From Mastacembelus armatus (lineage: Eukaryota; Chordata; Actinopteri; Synbranchiformes; Mastacembelidae): DNA of 64,000 nucleotides. The stretch spans positions 6,373,605 to 6,437,604 of the forward strand of contig NC_046651.1 of NCBI RefSeq assembly GCF_900324485.2. The letters are read 5' to 3'. The notes beneath the pieces are model-generated. The model had not been told where the DNA came from, did no database searches, and saw only the letters and a list, made by a program, of their open reading frames with translations. Made by a program: the position numbers and the translations under genes. Positions 12,271 through 26,700 of this stretch are shown here, piece by piece (position 1 is the stretch's first letter; every line of letters begins with the position of its first letter).

Positions 12271-15200
12271 CTACTGATTTTTCTTATCTTCTGGAGGGGA
12301 GTAAGGAGGAGGCTTGTCCTACAAAAGACAGAAGATAACAACAGATGTCAGCGTTGGGCCATTTAAAGGAACTTACTCTACAGATATATTACACACAGAT
12401 CACGGCTGAGCGTTGTTTTTATGAAACAAAAAAAAAAAAAAAAAAGGTTTTATGCTTGGTTGAGGAAAGGGTGGTGTATGTCTAAAACCAAAACCCAAAG
12501 CAGTGCAAAGGACAGGGACTTAGGCTTTAAACCAAGACATACAGTACCAGTCAAAACACTTTCTTACTCAATTCAATGGTAAAGTTTGTGACTGGTAGTG
12601 TATTTGATGATTGTGTTCACTGAAGCATCTAAGAAACACATGCTTGGAGCAATGACAAGTGTACCATGTCACAAAGTTTTGTACATTTATTTTTATCGTT
12701 TGAAATTTAACTGATGCTCTTTTAGTTACATAATCATGTTGTGCCTTATTCTTCTGTAGAAATTTAATGGTGCTCAAATGAAGAATTAGTGCCACCAGTT
12801 GTTTAGCAGCGGGATCGAGTGACGATAGGCGACTTACCTGCGGCAGGTATACATGTGTAGGAGGCAGTGTCGCAGAGCTGGCGCTTGCTGCTGCCTCAGC
12901 TGCTTTGGCCTCCGCTGAGTAAGACAAGAGTTGAGTTTGGGGGGGGGGGGCATTAATTAAACATGGTCTTAACATTGAACACTTGGATGCATGAGACTGT
13001 AGCTAATGTGATATATATTGGTGGTGTGAATAGGAGGGGAAAGGGAATGTGGACAAAATGACACTGCAGAAGACACAGCAAGAAGTGATGATGCATTTAC
13101 AGCTGAGCAAGAAACAAAGACATCATCCTGTGGGTTGAGTTAATAGAGCTGCTACAATGTAAAGTTTTTTAGTAAATATGCAACCAGCTCAAATGTTAAG
13201 AATTTGTTAGTAAGGCAAAGTGATATGGTTGACACCATATCATAAAATTATGCTGCTTCTTTAAAGCATTTTAAAAATGTTGCTGGTAATAACAAGAGTA
13301 ATTCTGATACACCACTGCTCTTATAACATTTACATTTTGATTAAGGCTCATCAATTAGCAGCTGGAGCGAACTGCAGTTGTCACCAGGTCAAATCAGTTA
13401 GAGCCTCTCTGCCAGACAGACTCACCAGCTGCTGAGGAGGGGAGGTCTGGGTCATGTGGTGGCTGCTGGCCTAAAGGAGCAGAATATGGAGGCGGAGGAA
13501 TGTAGGCTGCAGAGGCATCAAAGGCTGGAGGGCTGGGGTAGAATCCACCTGGGAAGCAGGGACACACAGATGGAGATTATACTGGCTGCTGTGAACACAA
13601 AGAGATCTCTATTGTCAAATGAAGCTAATGGTGAAAAGGTCTGCACCTGGAGGAGGAGGGTTGGGGTAGGAGTAGCTGGGTGGAGGTCCGGATGGGTACA
13701 TCCCATTAGCAGGGGGAGGAGGGCAAGCGTAGGCCCCGTTGGCCATGTAGGGACATCCACCAAATCCAGTGGTTACGGGCTGGCCTCTGGATGCTGAGCA
13801 ATACACAACAGGATTAGGCAGAGCACGAAGAAATAAAAGACCTGCCAGCCAGAACACCAGAACTACAACAAAAGGTTTATGATCCTGCTGGTATTGGTGT
13901 GTCATCATACCATGAGCTGCCACCTGCAGCATGTACTGGCCAAACTCTATAGCTCCTCCAGCAGGAAAGACAAGCTTGAAAGTAGCACTGCCCTCCCAGC
14001 CACCTGTAAGAGAAATTACACAAGAGGGAATCTGCCATGATTACTGTGTACTGAACAAACTAACAGTCACAGAATACTCTGGCCTAAATGACACACATGT
14101 ACTTGTACATGTTCATATGCATACCACCGGGCTCTGCGTTGATAGTGCCCTTGATGTAGTTAGCTCCCAATACAGGTTGTTTGACCTCACAGCCCTTTAT
14201 AAGATAGAAGGGCATCATAAAGGACTGCAGTGCATCTCGGCCTTTAGCCAGAAAGATCACCTGTGACAAAACAGCAGCAAAAACCTCAGCACACACATCA
14301 TGTAATTGTGTAATTCCTATCAATAGTGAAAGTGTTATAAGAGCCTGGGGCAGTGACTAAACAAAAAAGTAGCTCATTTCGGCCTTGTCTCTTACCCTGT
14401 AAGGAGTTAGGTAGATACTGCCCTTCTTGCTCTTTCTGAAGGCTTCTGGCAGACTCTCTGCATCACAGAAAAGCAGCTCCACATTATCATAGTTCATCAG
14501 CACACTGCAGAGAGAAACAACAGGGCAAAACAATTTGAACAGAGAAGTATGACATTACTACACTGTAATTTCATTGTACAGAAACAAGACTAGAAAATGC
14601 AATTTCTAAAGAAACGTAAGTGTAAAACTGGAGAACATCTTGGTACAAATTTACACCCAAACTAATGATGTCACCAATGTATTTCTCATTTTCCTCCATT
14701 TTTGACAAAGTCTGTAATGAACTGGATAAGGAACTTTCTTAATTCCTTTGACTTTGAATGGAGCTTGTATCTGCAAAAACTGTGTTGAAGTTAATGTTGA
14801 ATGGTGTAGAAGCAATGGATCAAAAACAGTGTAAGAACAACATTATGAAGATTTTTACTAAACCCAAGAAAAACATATTGTGGGATCACCAGTGGACATG
14901 ACTTACACAGTGTTTTGATTGATTATTATTCAATAATATGCCTCAAACCCTCTCATTATCTGTAACTTATGACCTTACAAATTAGTTAGATCATTATAAT
15001 ATTGTGCAACTGTCCAGTTACTAAACATGACCCATTTATTGCTCTCAGTAAACAGTAGTGTGGTGAAAGGATTAGGCTTACATGCTATCTACTGACAGAG
15101 CTGGTGTTTGGGGGTTAGTTGTAATGGGTTTAACGTTACGCTCCGGTATCTTCTAGAAGAATCTAACAACACGTGAACTGCAGTGACCTGGTCTGGATGT

Positions 15201-15876
15201 GACAACACCAAACAAGCCTTTGGGCACAGCGCAGGCCAGCGTGCAGATGTTTGTACAGTAAGCAAAGCAGCAATAAATACGGAGACAGAACAAGAAATAA
15301 GTCTGGACTGGCTGAATGTAACAGATTTATGTAATCGTATGTCAGTACCGCCGAGGCTCACCGCACTGATGATATAGCTAACGTTAACGGGCTGAAGGCC
15401 ATGTTTGGGCTGCGAGTCCGAGACCCGGTTCCGAAAAATACAAGACGACCTAGGTTAGCTATATCTCTGCCTGTCAGCTGGTCCTTAAGCATATTCGGTG
15501 TCGTTTTCAGTTCGGTATAGATTTCACACACCTCCCTAAACCACCACTCCGAATATTTAGCTAATTAAATACGGTTGTGTGAAAAAAAAATGCTAAAAGT
15601 TGTCATTTCAACTGAATGTAGTTAGTGTCACTTGGCCAACTGTGCTGTCTGTGTATTAGTGTGAGAAGCCCAGTGTGGCCCTGGTCCCGGCACGTAGCTA
15701 ATGGTGCTTAAAACGCCTTAACGCTGCTGTTGGCGGAGTTTGGTGCCGTTAACTGTTGGCTAACGTTGATTAACGGGCTCGTCACCTTTGAGCTAACGCT
15801 ACCGCCACTTACGGTACCTTTCACAGTTGTTGATGATCACTCCGCCGGACTCCGAGTGGTTCTGGTTCAGAGTCAT
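12271..15876 (-). CDS. wbp2: WW domain-binding protein 2, 8 exons
   Basis: Transcriptional coactivator and adaptor that binds WW-domain proteins such as YAP and NEDD4-type ligases. Exons in transcript order: 15818-15876, 14396-14504, 14125-14260, 13911-14003, 13647-13793, 13426-13548, 12838-12914, 12271-12318. They join to 263 residues; human WBP2 has 261. It starts [19 protein letters not shown]. The GRAM/PH-like domain (about 20-115) includes [51 protein letters not shown] and [16 protein letters not shown] proline-rich tail follows with PPxY motifs: [10 protein letters not shown] (about residue 208) and [14 protein letters not shown] at the end. The Ala-rich [13 protein letters not shown] block matches human. 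It is head-to-head with unc13d; in human the two genes share a strand. Confidence 0.97.
12424..12446. repeat. Poly-A tract
   Basis: About 20 consecutive A (poly-T on the wbp2 strand), in the last wbp2 intron. Confidence 0.8.
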
Positions 15877-16073
15877 GCCGACGGCTCTCCAGACTCTCCG
15901 GCAACAAACAGAATGACGGGTTGTGCGCCTGTACCAGAAACCGTGTATGTAGGCCCAGATGCAGCCTCGGTCTGCGATGGTCAGGTTGTTGATGAGTTTG
16001 TGCTGCACCTGCACTTCCGCCACACGTTCGACACGCCCACAGAGTGACGTCATGTACTGTTAAAATTATGTTA
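15877..16073. promoter_or_regulatory. wbp2 5' UTR/promoter side
   Basis: GC-richer stretch just upstream of the wbp2 start codon, ending at a TAC-rich microsatellite. GCTAACGTT-type words flank exon 1 inside the gene (about 15375-15388, 15759-15767 and 15791-15800). No TATA box is evident. Confidence 0.4.
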
Positions 16074-16348
16074 CACTACTACTACTATTACTACTACTAA
16101 TACTAATACTACTATTACTACCACTGCTACTATTACTATTACTATTACTACAGCTGCTTCTTCTACTACTACTACTATTACTGCTACTACTATTAATATT
16201 ACGATTACTACTGCTGCTGCTTCTACTACTACTACTGCTACGATTACTACTACTGCTGCTGCTTCTACTACCACTATTGCTACGATTAATGCTGCTGCTG
16301 CTGCTTCTACTACTACTACTACTGTATTACTATTACTGTTGCTGCTAC
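16074..16348. repeat. Imperfect TAC/TGC trinucleotide microsatellite
   Basis: About 275 bases of TAC units with interspersed ATT, TGC and TTC triplets, 200 bases upstream of the wbp2 start codon. It is open in some frames (for example a Val/Ala/Ile-only reading on the minus strand) purely because of the repeat. Confidence 0.9.
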
Positions 16349-17726
16349 CACATATATAAAAATCACTGTTCCATATGAGTTACAGGTTATCATGGCAAAC
16401 AGAAGTAAATAAAATGCTCTCAGTGGTTTGCCACATGGGCAGGGCAGGTGATTCACAGTGATATGTTAAATGTGTGATGTTTGTCTATTATCAGTGTTTG
16501 ACTGGCGCCTCATAAAGAACATTGCTTCTCAGAATGGGTCAGAGAGAGGAGGTTGCAGAAGTACCCACGCTCTTATGAAAGATGCAGATTAACGGTGTGG
16601 TTTTTTTCCAGTAATAGCAAGTAAACACACAGTGTGTGTATGTGTACGCACATTTCATTAATTTTTAAACTATTAACACACAATCAGATAGGATAAAATA
16701 AACTTTAATAAATACAGGAATCTAGTTATTTTCCTGTTCACGTGCTAACACACAGGGTGTGATGTAAGAATCCTTATTACCAAAGTCACTTTATATGCAA
16801 GGAACTAAAAAACCATCAGGCTATGGCATCATAATTGAACCACAGACCTATGGCACAATTCATTTGTCAGATATTCTATGTCCTATTTTGTGTTGCAGTA
16901 AAGATATAACAGTAAAATATAGGTCATGACTTACACAGTATCTGTGCATATTTTAGGATACATGGTCTTCTAAATAAACCATGCTTTAAAATGTTTTAAC
17001 ACTGTTTATTGTCAGTTTCACATCAAATACACGTATCTTTCTATTTGTATATCTAAAAACTTTGATTTCCATTTTACAGTATACACCTGCTGCTACTTTA
17101 AGTTATTTTACTTTAATACTATATACTCACACTTTATCAAGAATTAGATAAAACTAGCTAAGCAGAATCAACCCCTTATCATAAAACTGTATTGAAAAAA
17201 TTATAAGTATGACCAGAATAACAGCTGAACCCACAGGGTACACTCTAGTAGGACACACAGACCATACAATGCACATAGACCACATAGGAACATTTGTGGA
17301 CTGTCTCATGTTACATGTGGTTTCATTGTCATACAGCTGCAGTTGTATATGGGATTTACACCATGGATTTACAGTCGTTGTATCATGGGAACCACAGCAG
17401 TAAAATAATAATTCGCCCATGTAACAACATGGCATGACAACCATAACCAAGATGGCAATCAGGAGCTAGTGAGGAGATTAACAGTTTGGGTGATGGGCTA
17501 CAAACAAAAACAGGAGACTGCAGCGTCTTCTCTTGTATTCAAACACTAAATGAGGAAAGAGTCATAAGTCACAGTCAGTGTCTTTGCCACTATCTACAGG
17601 AAGTGATGACTTCCGGCTGCTGTGTGTCAATTCACCGAAGCATACTGCACGCAAGAGTTTATCTAATCACAAACACAGCAAACCAGCTTAACAGGCAGGA
17701 GCCTGGTTGTCAAATATAGCATCATT
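16349..17726. other. wbp2/unc13d intergenic, unc13d upstream region
   Basis: AT-rich spacer between two divergent genes. It probably holds the unc13d promoter and 5' UTR near its right end. I see no repeat or domain-bearing frame, and no clear core promoter motif. Confidence 0.45.
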
Positions 17727-20700
17727 ATGTCAAGTCAAAGTGACTCCAGCAGCGTGCGAACCAGTCTACTGCAAACACCTGAGCAGGTATGGATCACAAT
17801 GTACTTGAGTATACTGACACACTGATAACACACAGAGCATTTGTTTAATTTTGGTTCTCCGCTAGTTACTAACCGTCTAGTTTACATTGTGATGATAAGC
17901 AAACTAATGATCCAATCAAGTGTCTTTGCTTTTGTTTTAAAAGATTTATGTTTCGTTGTCTTTTATTTGAATCACCTTACACTTATTTTCAAGCATTTTA
18001 GGTGATAATGAAATGTTTATTTCCATGGTGAAACCTGAAAAAACTCCCCAGACTTAAATTTGACATCGTAACAACAATGTTAAAAATTGCTTCCAAACGG
18101 TGAGTCACATTGTCCAAACAGCTATTTCAAGATGCTGTGACTGTGATTCATAATTGTTTTGGATGTCTGCTTGGATCAGGTGATGATGTTGCAATTTTTG
18201 ATGCACATACGGAGGAGATTTTAATATTTGTGAGGTCTAACACACAGTAACTTTTCAGAGGTTCTAACACAATAAAGCGGTGCATGGGTGAAAATATTTG
18301 TGTGTCTGTGGGCACAGGGTTTTTTTGCATACTTATTTTAGGTTGGGATACGATAGATTCCCTTTCAGCTGCATTTGCTGGTTTGAGTACTGAGTGGGTT
18401 GCTGCCTCATTCAACATGCCTCCAAGTTTCATTATCTGTAATAGAGGAAGTAACAGAGGCAGGTCTTATCACACATCAAAATATGTGTTTCTTGAGCCTA
18501 GCAATGCTGCTTTCTGCATAAGAAGGTCTCATTTGTTGAATATTTATAAAAACTGATAGCCAGATGGGGCAATATTAAAATACCTGTTTGTTTTAATGTG
18601 ATTTAAAGCCACATTTTAAGGTTCACATCATGTATTTAATCATAAGCACATTATCTCCTGTTTTCCAGGAACATAACCTAACAAGACTGAGACAGGTAAA
18701 ACACATCAGCTTCTGGCTATAGCTTCTTTTCCTTGTGTTCTTTCTTTTGCAATTCTTATTGATTTGTCTCACGGTATTAGAATCTAAGCATTTACAACCA
18801 TTCAACTGTTTTTTTATGAGGTCATGACATGTTCCCAGTGATAATGGTAACATGCTGACATGTAGCAAATCCATTTATCTGATGAGGACATCATGTCAGT
18901 TACCTGCTTGGCCTTACTGCCAACATGTATTTTATTTTACCTTTTGTTGTTAAATATTCATGATTTCTTGTATGATCCTTTAAGCTTTTCTAATGACTGG
19001 CTTTGATTGTATTTAATTTTTTTCATCTTTCTCTTGTCAGTTTTCACCTGGCAACGTACGTAAACTGGGGTTGACGAGGAAATTGCGCGACAGGAGGGTA
19101 GGAGAAACTGCATGACCGCCAAAGACACTCAAATTTCACCTTATAATATCTTCATTTGCCACATTTATTGAGCAGATTAATATATAAAATGGATTTCTTG
19201 TTTCCTTTAGGATTTAAAGGAAGATGAAAACCCAGAGGAGAAAGCACGAAGACACAAGGAGCTGGAGGTAAAATCATTAATGTGCTGTGCTTCACATCCT
19301 TGTTATTTTTAACAACATTATTGTATTTTTTCTGTTTAAAGCTGAAGCCTCTGTATAAGGAGCTGTTATACACAATCGCTCATAAGATGGGCAAACCGTC
19401 AACAACAACTGAGGTCTTCACAGATAGTCAGTTTCACGAGTACATCAAGGAGGTAAACACACCTCGGCTTTACTCATATTGTAACCCACATGTTCATTAC
19501 TGCGTTGGTGTTTGACTGATGGCAGAGGCTCTGTCCTATCTACCAGGCTTTCACTATGACAGAGGCAGAGCACAGCAGTCTGATGGAAAAAGTCCAGAAG
19601 ACAGAGGTGAGAAAGGATGTTAGCATGTCTGTTCCAAAGCAATGAGCCTTTACAGATGCTTAATATACAGTATATTTGTACCATTCATATGAAAATATTT
19701 ACTTTCTACCATTTCCTATTTACCAGTGGCAGAGGTGAGGCCATCTACATGATTGAGGCAGATAGGAAAATAAGATTTATTAATACAAAAGTAACTAACT
19801 GTCATCCCCTTACAGCCCCCAGTATATTGCCTGATGGCCACTGTAAAGGAAGCAAAGGGAATCCTGGGAAAAGATGTCAGTGGTGAGTTATTGTGTTCCC
19901 TCTGCAGACAAGACAGCTGATCCTCTTCAATGATAGGGTGACTGGGCTTGTTTTGGTATGTTCTTTGTGACCACACTGCTGATCTTTGTGGGTTGATTGG
20001 TTTGGTTGTCAAAAACTATCGGTCAGGCTACAGTTGCATTTGGTACATTCACTCAAGGTTCCACAAGGTTGTATCCTTATGACCTTTCATTTAGTGGCAC
20101 CAGCAGCTCAAAGTTTCTCTTATCCAGTAAAATAACTCAATATGATAGGCCAGTTTTTTATTCAGACTGATTCCCAGACAACATATCTTAGTGACTGTCA
20201 ATCCCCTGACTTTTCGTATAGTCTTAGCACCTAAAGCAGGTTAATTTTGTTTCTTTTAGTTCACAGTGATACGATTCACCAGCTCATGTGTGCTACAGAA
20301 CAAAATGAAAAGACTATGACTGATCCTCTGACTTCTCCGAATCAGAGACAGATTTATTGCCAAGTATGTGAGACACAGAAGGAATTTGACAGTACAAGTG
20401 TCTCTCAATGTGCTTTTTGGTACAAATACTAAACTAAAATGGTGAACGTGGTAAACAATAAACCTAAAGAGCAGCACGTTTGAGCTCCTGCCTGAGAACG
20501 GCAATGTGCTCCAGTCTATGAAGTGTGCATTTTGAGGGTGAACTGCTATTTGAAATGTCATTTGAGGGTTAAAAGGATATTTGCATTTTAGCAGTTACTC
20601 AATGTGCGATAAAATATTTAAACTACACTGGTTCTTTCGATGATATTCGGAAGGTGACAGGTGGCATACAGGTACTTGATGTGTTTCACTACCTTAGCTG

Positions 20701-23700
20701 TAATCCTCTTTACTGGCGTGCTGTGTCTAAAGGGACTTTCTGTTCTCCTCTGGGAAATGTATCTCTTGCTTTCACTTCTTGTCTTTGAGTCTATTGCAGA
20801 CCTCTGGTGTGTTTTGAACAGGTTTTAGTGACCCATACTGCATGCTGACCATACTGGAGGACAAAGATGCGAATCGGACACATCAGTCCAGAGCCAAACC
20901 CTGTAAATCTGTTGTAAAGGATGCTGTACCCAATGACAGAATTTACCAGACAGACATAAAGAAGCAGACACTGAACCCGATCTGGAACCAAACCTTCATT
21001 CTGTGAGTCCAAATTTTGTTTATTTCAAATGAATCAGATTACAATTTTCCTTACTTACCATACTATACTTTGCTTTTTTTTTTTTTTTTTAGAGAGTTTG
21101 GAGCTGTCACTGGCGCCAGCTTCCACCTGGAGATGTGGTAAGAAAAACAGCCATACTTTAGCTCCACTTTGTCTGCATTTAAATAACCTTCTTCATTACA
21201 TTCAACTTCACTGTCATTTATTTTTTAGGGATAAGGATGAAGAAGTGTCACTAACTCAGAAACTAGAGGAGTTTAAAACCAACCTAAATAGTTTAAGAAG
21301 GTATTATGCTCTCCCTGTGATTCATACTTGTACATATACAACCAGTTAACCAAGCAAGGCTGCTCAACATCTTGCCTTGTTTAGGATGATCAAGGAGGCT
21401 AAAAAGGAGAAAGGCAAAGATGACTTTTTGGGAAACATTATCCTAAAACTACAGGTAGTAAATGTTCTTTTTTTTTAATATCTGCTCTTTTCCAGTTTTG
21501 TCAGTGTCTTCCCAGACTCATAAGCAATTGTATCACCTTACTCTAGGATCTCCATTGCACTGAGGACAACTGGTATAATCTAGAGCCCAGAACAGAGACG
21601 TATCCTGATCGCGGCCAGTGCCACCTTAATCTAAAATTCATCCATAAAGCGGTAAAAAAAAATAATTCTGTAACACTACCTGGACTTCATATAGTTTACC
21701 ATTTATACATAAAACATTTGTTAAAAAACATGCACTCCAGTGATAACACCAGTGAGATCAGGTGCTTGTCTTCCATAGTGAATCTGGAATTCCTGACCTT
21801 TAGGGAACTTAATGGTTCCAGCGTTAAAGTCTTTTCTACAGGACATGAAGTATGACAGTAATACAATTGTGTGGCACTTTGGAATTACAGTATGTTTTAT
21901 GTGACTGACAGAGAGACGGGACGCTGAGTGCTGGTCGTAGTGCCTATATCAACTACTGTGGGATCCTGCAACAGTTTGTGCAAGCTTACATCTCCAAGCA
22001 ACAGGTACAGGACAAGCTCACTCCCACTATTTGGTACCATAACAGTTTGATGTTGTTAGGGATGTTTTAAATGTTAATGAATCCCTGGATTCCCCTCTTG
22101 TTTGGTGTCTGTCAGAGCTCTGCTCCATGGAAAGGCGCGTTGTGTGGCGAGGCTCAGACGCTCCTCGAGCTTTATGCTACGCAGAACAACCTCTCGCCTT
22201 TTCTTCAGGACCTGGCGTAAGTACCATGTTAACATCTTGAAGACTTCTAGCATATTATAGTACCTACAAGTAACAGTGTTTAGGCACGAATGTAATTAAT
22301 GCATTCAAAATATATGGAGTTAAGAAAAGAAAAGAAAAAATAAATACATCTATTATCCTTTATCATCACTATTAATAACATTTCTCAACAATAACAGTCA
22401 AGTAACAGTTCTCAAGTTCTCAAAGTAAACTTTAAAACAAAATTAACATTAATATTTTTATTTCATATTTTCTTTGTTTTAAAAGTAAAACATATAAGTG
22501 ATGGTAAAACATATAAGTGTTATCAAATCATTAAAATGGAAAATTTTAAAATTAACCTATATCATAATAAACTGTTCAAAAGCTGAAGAGGTCTAAATAC
22601 TTTCTGAAACCACTATGTATAAATAGCCAAATAATAGTGATAGTAATAAATATGATAGTATTGATTTCAACCATATTGCCCAGCTCTGTGTTACCATTAT
22701 AATGTGTGTGCATTGTCTTTCTATTGCACTTCTGAGTAAATGGATGTGTGTACCCCTGACAGGAAGTGGGTAGCTTACAGTAAGGTGTATCAGAGCTTAG
22801 AGGTGGACTCGTCTGTGTTGTTCCAGCAGCTCACCAGTATAGAGTACCACTGGCATCAGCAGGAGCTGCCCTACCAACAGGTATGACTGCTCGACCTAGC
22901 GTACATGGAGGAACAGATTACAGTACAGCTTTCTGTAGTTAAGTACTCAAGTATTGTACTTAAGTACAATTTTGCTATACCTGGAATTTAATGGAGTGTT
23001 TTTTTGTTTGTTTTTCAGAGGCACATATTGTATCTTTCAAATTCACTGCTTTTATCTAGGATAATAATTACTCTAACACCTTAATCAGAAAAAAATGAAA
23101 AACCCAGTGTATTTAGGAATATTTTTAAACTGTGACATTGGTGGGTTTTTTTAAAGAAAAGTATGTTACAGCCTACTGTAACCTACTGTAACCTTATCAT
23201 GCAACTCATCACTTTAGACTTTGCAACACTTTATTTCCTGTTTTGGCACAGGGGAATATGCTGCTGACAGATCTGTCGTGATAGATTTTCCTTGGTATTT
23301 ATTTCTGTATTGGTATTTAGGCCCAGATGTGAGTTGAGAAAGGTGTGCTCTGTGTTAACAGAAACAGGAACTTGGGGATTCTCTTCATGGTTTCCTGCAG
23401 TATGGACTGTGTCTGGTGGCCAAATACAGAGACATCTTCCCCCCAACTCCCACTGCTACTCCGAAACTACACACCCTGCTCAGGTACAGCCTGCTATACA
23501 TGCTTATATGCTGCTGAAATGGCTGTTGTAATCAAAAGCACAGATGAAGCAATACATGACTGTGTTTTTTTGTCAGAATCCTGGTCCAGATCTGTAAGAC
23601 TCGGGCATTTCAGAAACTCAACCCAGCTCAGTTTGACTTGCATGATGAGGTCGGCGATGCCATACAGGTCAGTAATCATACTAAAGAGACGACTAGATAC

Positions 23701-26700
23701 TGAATGCAAGTAATCAGTCCCTAATCATGTTTTGTGACATCAGACAGGTACACAGGAATGGTTCACCATCAAAAAGGGTTTGCATCAGCCAATGACTAAG
23801 GTAAAGACAGTATGTAAGCCTTCACACTGTATTTCAGACTGAAATAAGATCTGACGCTCAGATGATAGCTCTATTTTATTTCACCATACTAATGTCATGT
23901 TGTCTGTGCGTCGTGCTGACTCACAGGACCTATCCGAGATTGCGAGTGCCCTCTCAAGGCTGATTAAGGAAGTGCAGGATGACGTTAAACATAACAAGGA
24001 TGTCTGGAACAGGGTATTTGTTAGGTAAGGTGGAAGAAGCAGACTGCTGGGATATTTTTCCATTGATAGACTTTCCTCACGACATACCTTCTACTTGTTA
24101 AACACAGGTGATTCTCTTTTAATTGTGTTTTTCTCCTCATCATTCAGTGCTGTGCAAGTGGACGTGTTTACTGTCGTCTACAAGAGGTTTGACTCCCTGG
24201 TAAGTGATATAGGATCAGTTTGAGTCTTCGTTACAAACACATGTCATCTCACCACATTCCCTGTCGTTTTGTCTCCTCCATAGCTGGCAAAAGAAGTGAG
24301 GGAAACCTTATCACTGATGGAGGGTCAAATGGAGCAGTCTCTAGCCAACAGCCTGTTTCCCGTTTACCTGAGCCTGCAGGCCATTCACAAAGACAAGGCT
24401 TTCTTACAGAAAAGGTCAGAAATCAGACTCACACCAGTACTTTACAAAAACAGTGATTCCTGAACTGTCTTTGACTGATGTACCACCACATTCCCACCTC
24501 ATGAGCTCAAATATCCCTTTATTGTCATACCCTGGCTGGTTTCATTTGAAATACTTATTGGAAAGTGACTGGAAAAACAATAGGCAAGTTTAGGCCAGTT
24601 TGATCCAGTCTGCAGAAAAAACTAGAAACACCCAACCGCACTTCACCATAACAACTGCCCCCACTTATATGCATTTAAATAAGCAGAACAAAACAGGACA
24701 CAGGGAGCTGTATATACAAAATCTAACTTAGCTGCAAATAAGAGTGCTTAAGCACCAACAAAGGCAATTATAACCGGTATCCTGCTGATTATTGTCACAG
24801 TACCGCTATAGAGATGTTATCAATTTGTAATACTATTTGGATTCCTCCTAAACACAAATATGTGGATATATTTCTTTGAAGCATATTTCATATTTCAAAA
24901 CATCTTTTCTAATTTTGCATGTTAGTTGATGTGCTCTACAATCTTCCCATATGTTCCTCTATTTACTGCTCTACAAGATACAGCTACATCCTACCATTCA
25001 AATCCCTCAAAACAACAAAAATGTTTGTCATGGAATAGAGGATGAGCATCTTGTTGTTACAGGGGATTACTTGAATTGACAAACTTCCACGAGAGCTTCA
25101 GAGAGGCTCTGCCTTACTGGCTCAACCAGGCATTCAGCACCACTCAGGACAGGGTGGAGAGGGCTGTGCAGGTAGACCAGGTAACGCTCATATTAACACT
25201 ATATTATTATTACTATAATGGATATTTCGTCCACATCCATCATGGTATGGTTTGAACCCCTCTGCTCTTAGCTGCACCCCCTGCAGTCTGGTACAGCGCC
25301 AATAAAACACAGTTCCTCAGCAGTGGATCTGGTGGCATGTATCCAGCCTATCTGCCATCTGTGGGAGCAGCTATCCTGGCCTGACCCTGAGGAGGCCTTC
25401 ATGATCATGGTCAAAATCACTGAGGTGTAGTATGCTGCCATTAACATGGTTTTAACCAGGTGCTGGTGTTTAGATTATCTGAATTTTGGAAAACTGGTAG
25501 TTGAATGTGGTCAAACTGTGCTTGCTGTTTGTTTTCAGGATGTGTGTAAAATTGTGGTGAACTACTGTCACATCCTGAAGCAGAGGGTCAGGGTGCTGTC
25601 TGACAACTGCGACCCTGGCAGTGCCATCAACATGGTAAGCACATGCAAGGAAAAATGATTTCACTAGAAATATTTTTAATGCTCCATAATGTGCCAGAAT
25701 TTCACATCTCTCCTCTCTCTGCAGTTGTGTGTCGTAGTGAACGACCTGGAACACTTGAGATCCGTCCTGACCAAACTTCCAACACAGCTGAACTGGGCAG
25801 GGCTCAGAGATCGGACCCAAAATGTCATAGGGGAAAGCCAGTTCCACAACACGCTGCCCTCCCAGCTTCAGCAAGCTCAGAAAACCCTCAGGCGAGAGAT
25901 CAGTTCCGCTTTAGACACTCTTGGGAAAAAGGTCTGTATGTGCGAATTGAAAAGGGCTGATTTATCTAGGTACATTGAAAATGAAATTATGATACACTTT
26001 AAAACCTTCAACATCATCTGTATGTGTGTCAAGCTGAACACAGACATTGAGACTCACGTCCGAAGTATGTCAACCAGGCGGAGGCTTCCTTCCAAGTCTA
26101 CAGAAGATGTAAGTGGCCACACTGTTAGTTTAACAAAAACAGATGACTTTTATCTGTAGTTCATATTTAACCTCCCTCTGTATTAGGCTGCAGCCCCTTT
26201 GATGCGCTACCTGGAGCAAGAACTGCAGTATATGAATGAAAACCTGGTTCAAGAGAACTTCAACAGGTATGAGCTTTGGTTATCTCATTACCACATCATA
26301 ATTTTTTGACTATGAGGTCTAATGGTTCCATGTATTGTCCATGTTGATTTAATCCAGTCTGTCACTCCTTTATGTACAGTCTCCTGACTCCTTTGTGGAA
26401 TAACTCAGTGAAGATCCTCTACCAGGTGGCTACTCAGCATCCACAACAAGAAGGGCTCATGGTGTACTGCCAGAGGCTGCTGTATACACTGCAGGTGGGT
26501 CCTGGGCTATGTGCGAAATATCTCAACAATAAAACCACCTATGGTCCTCAGGGGACGACTACATACCTGCTAGACTCATCACATTCCCATCAACAGTCAG
26601 CCAGACTTTGCACTTAGTACTAATTAGCAGAAGGTAGCATACTAACATGTTAAACTAAAATGATGACCCTGGTAAATAGCATCTTGGCTGTAGCATTGAC

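Noticed and set aside
13456-13797. Plus-strand frames across wbp2 exons 5-6
   Set aside because: Antisense shadow of the proline-rich coding exons.
16071-16274. Val/Ala/Ile-only frame
   Set aside because: Translation of the trinucleotide microsatellite; no start context, splice signal or domain.
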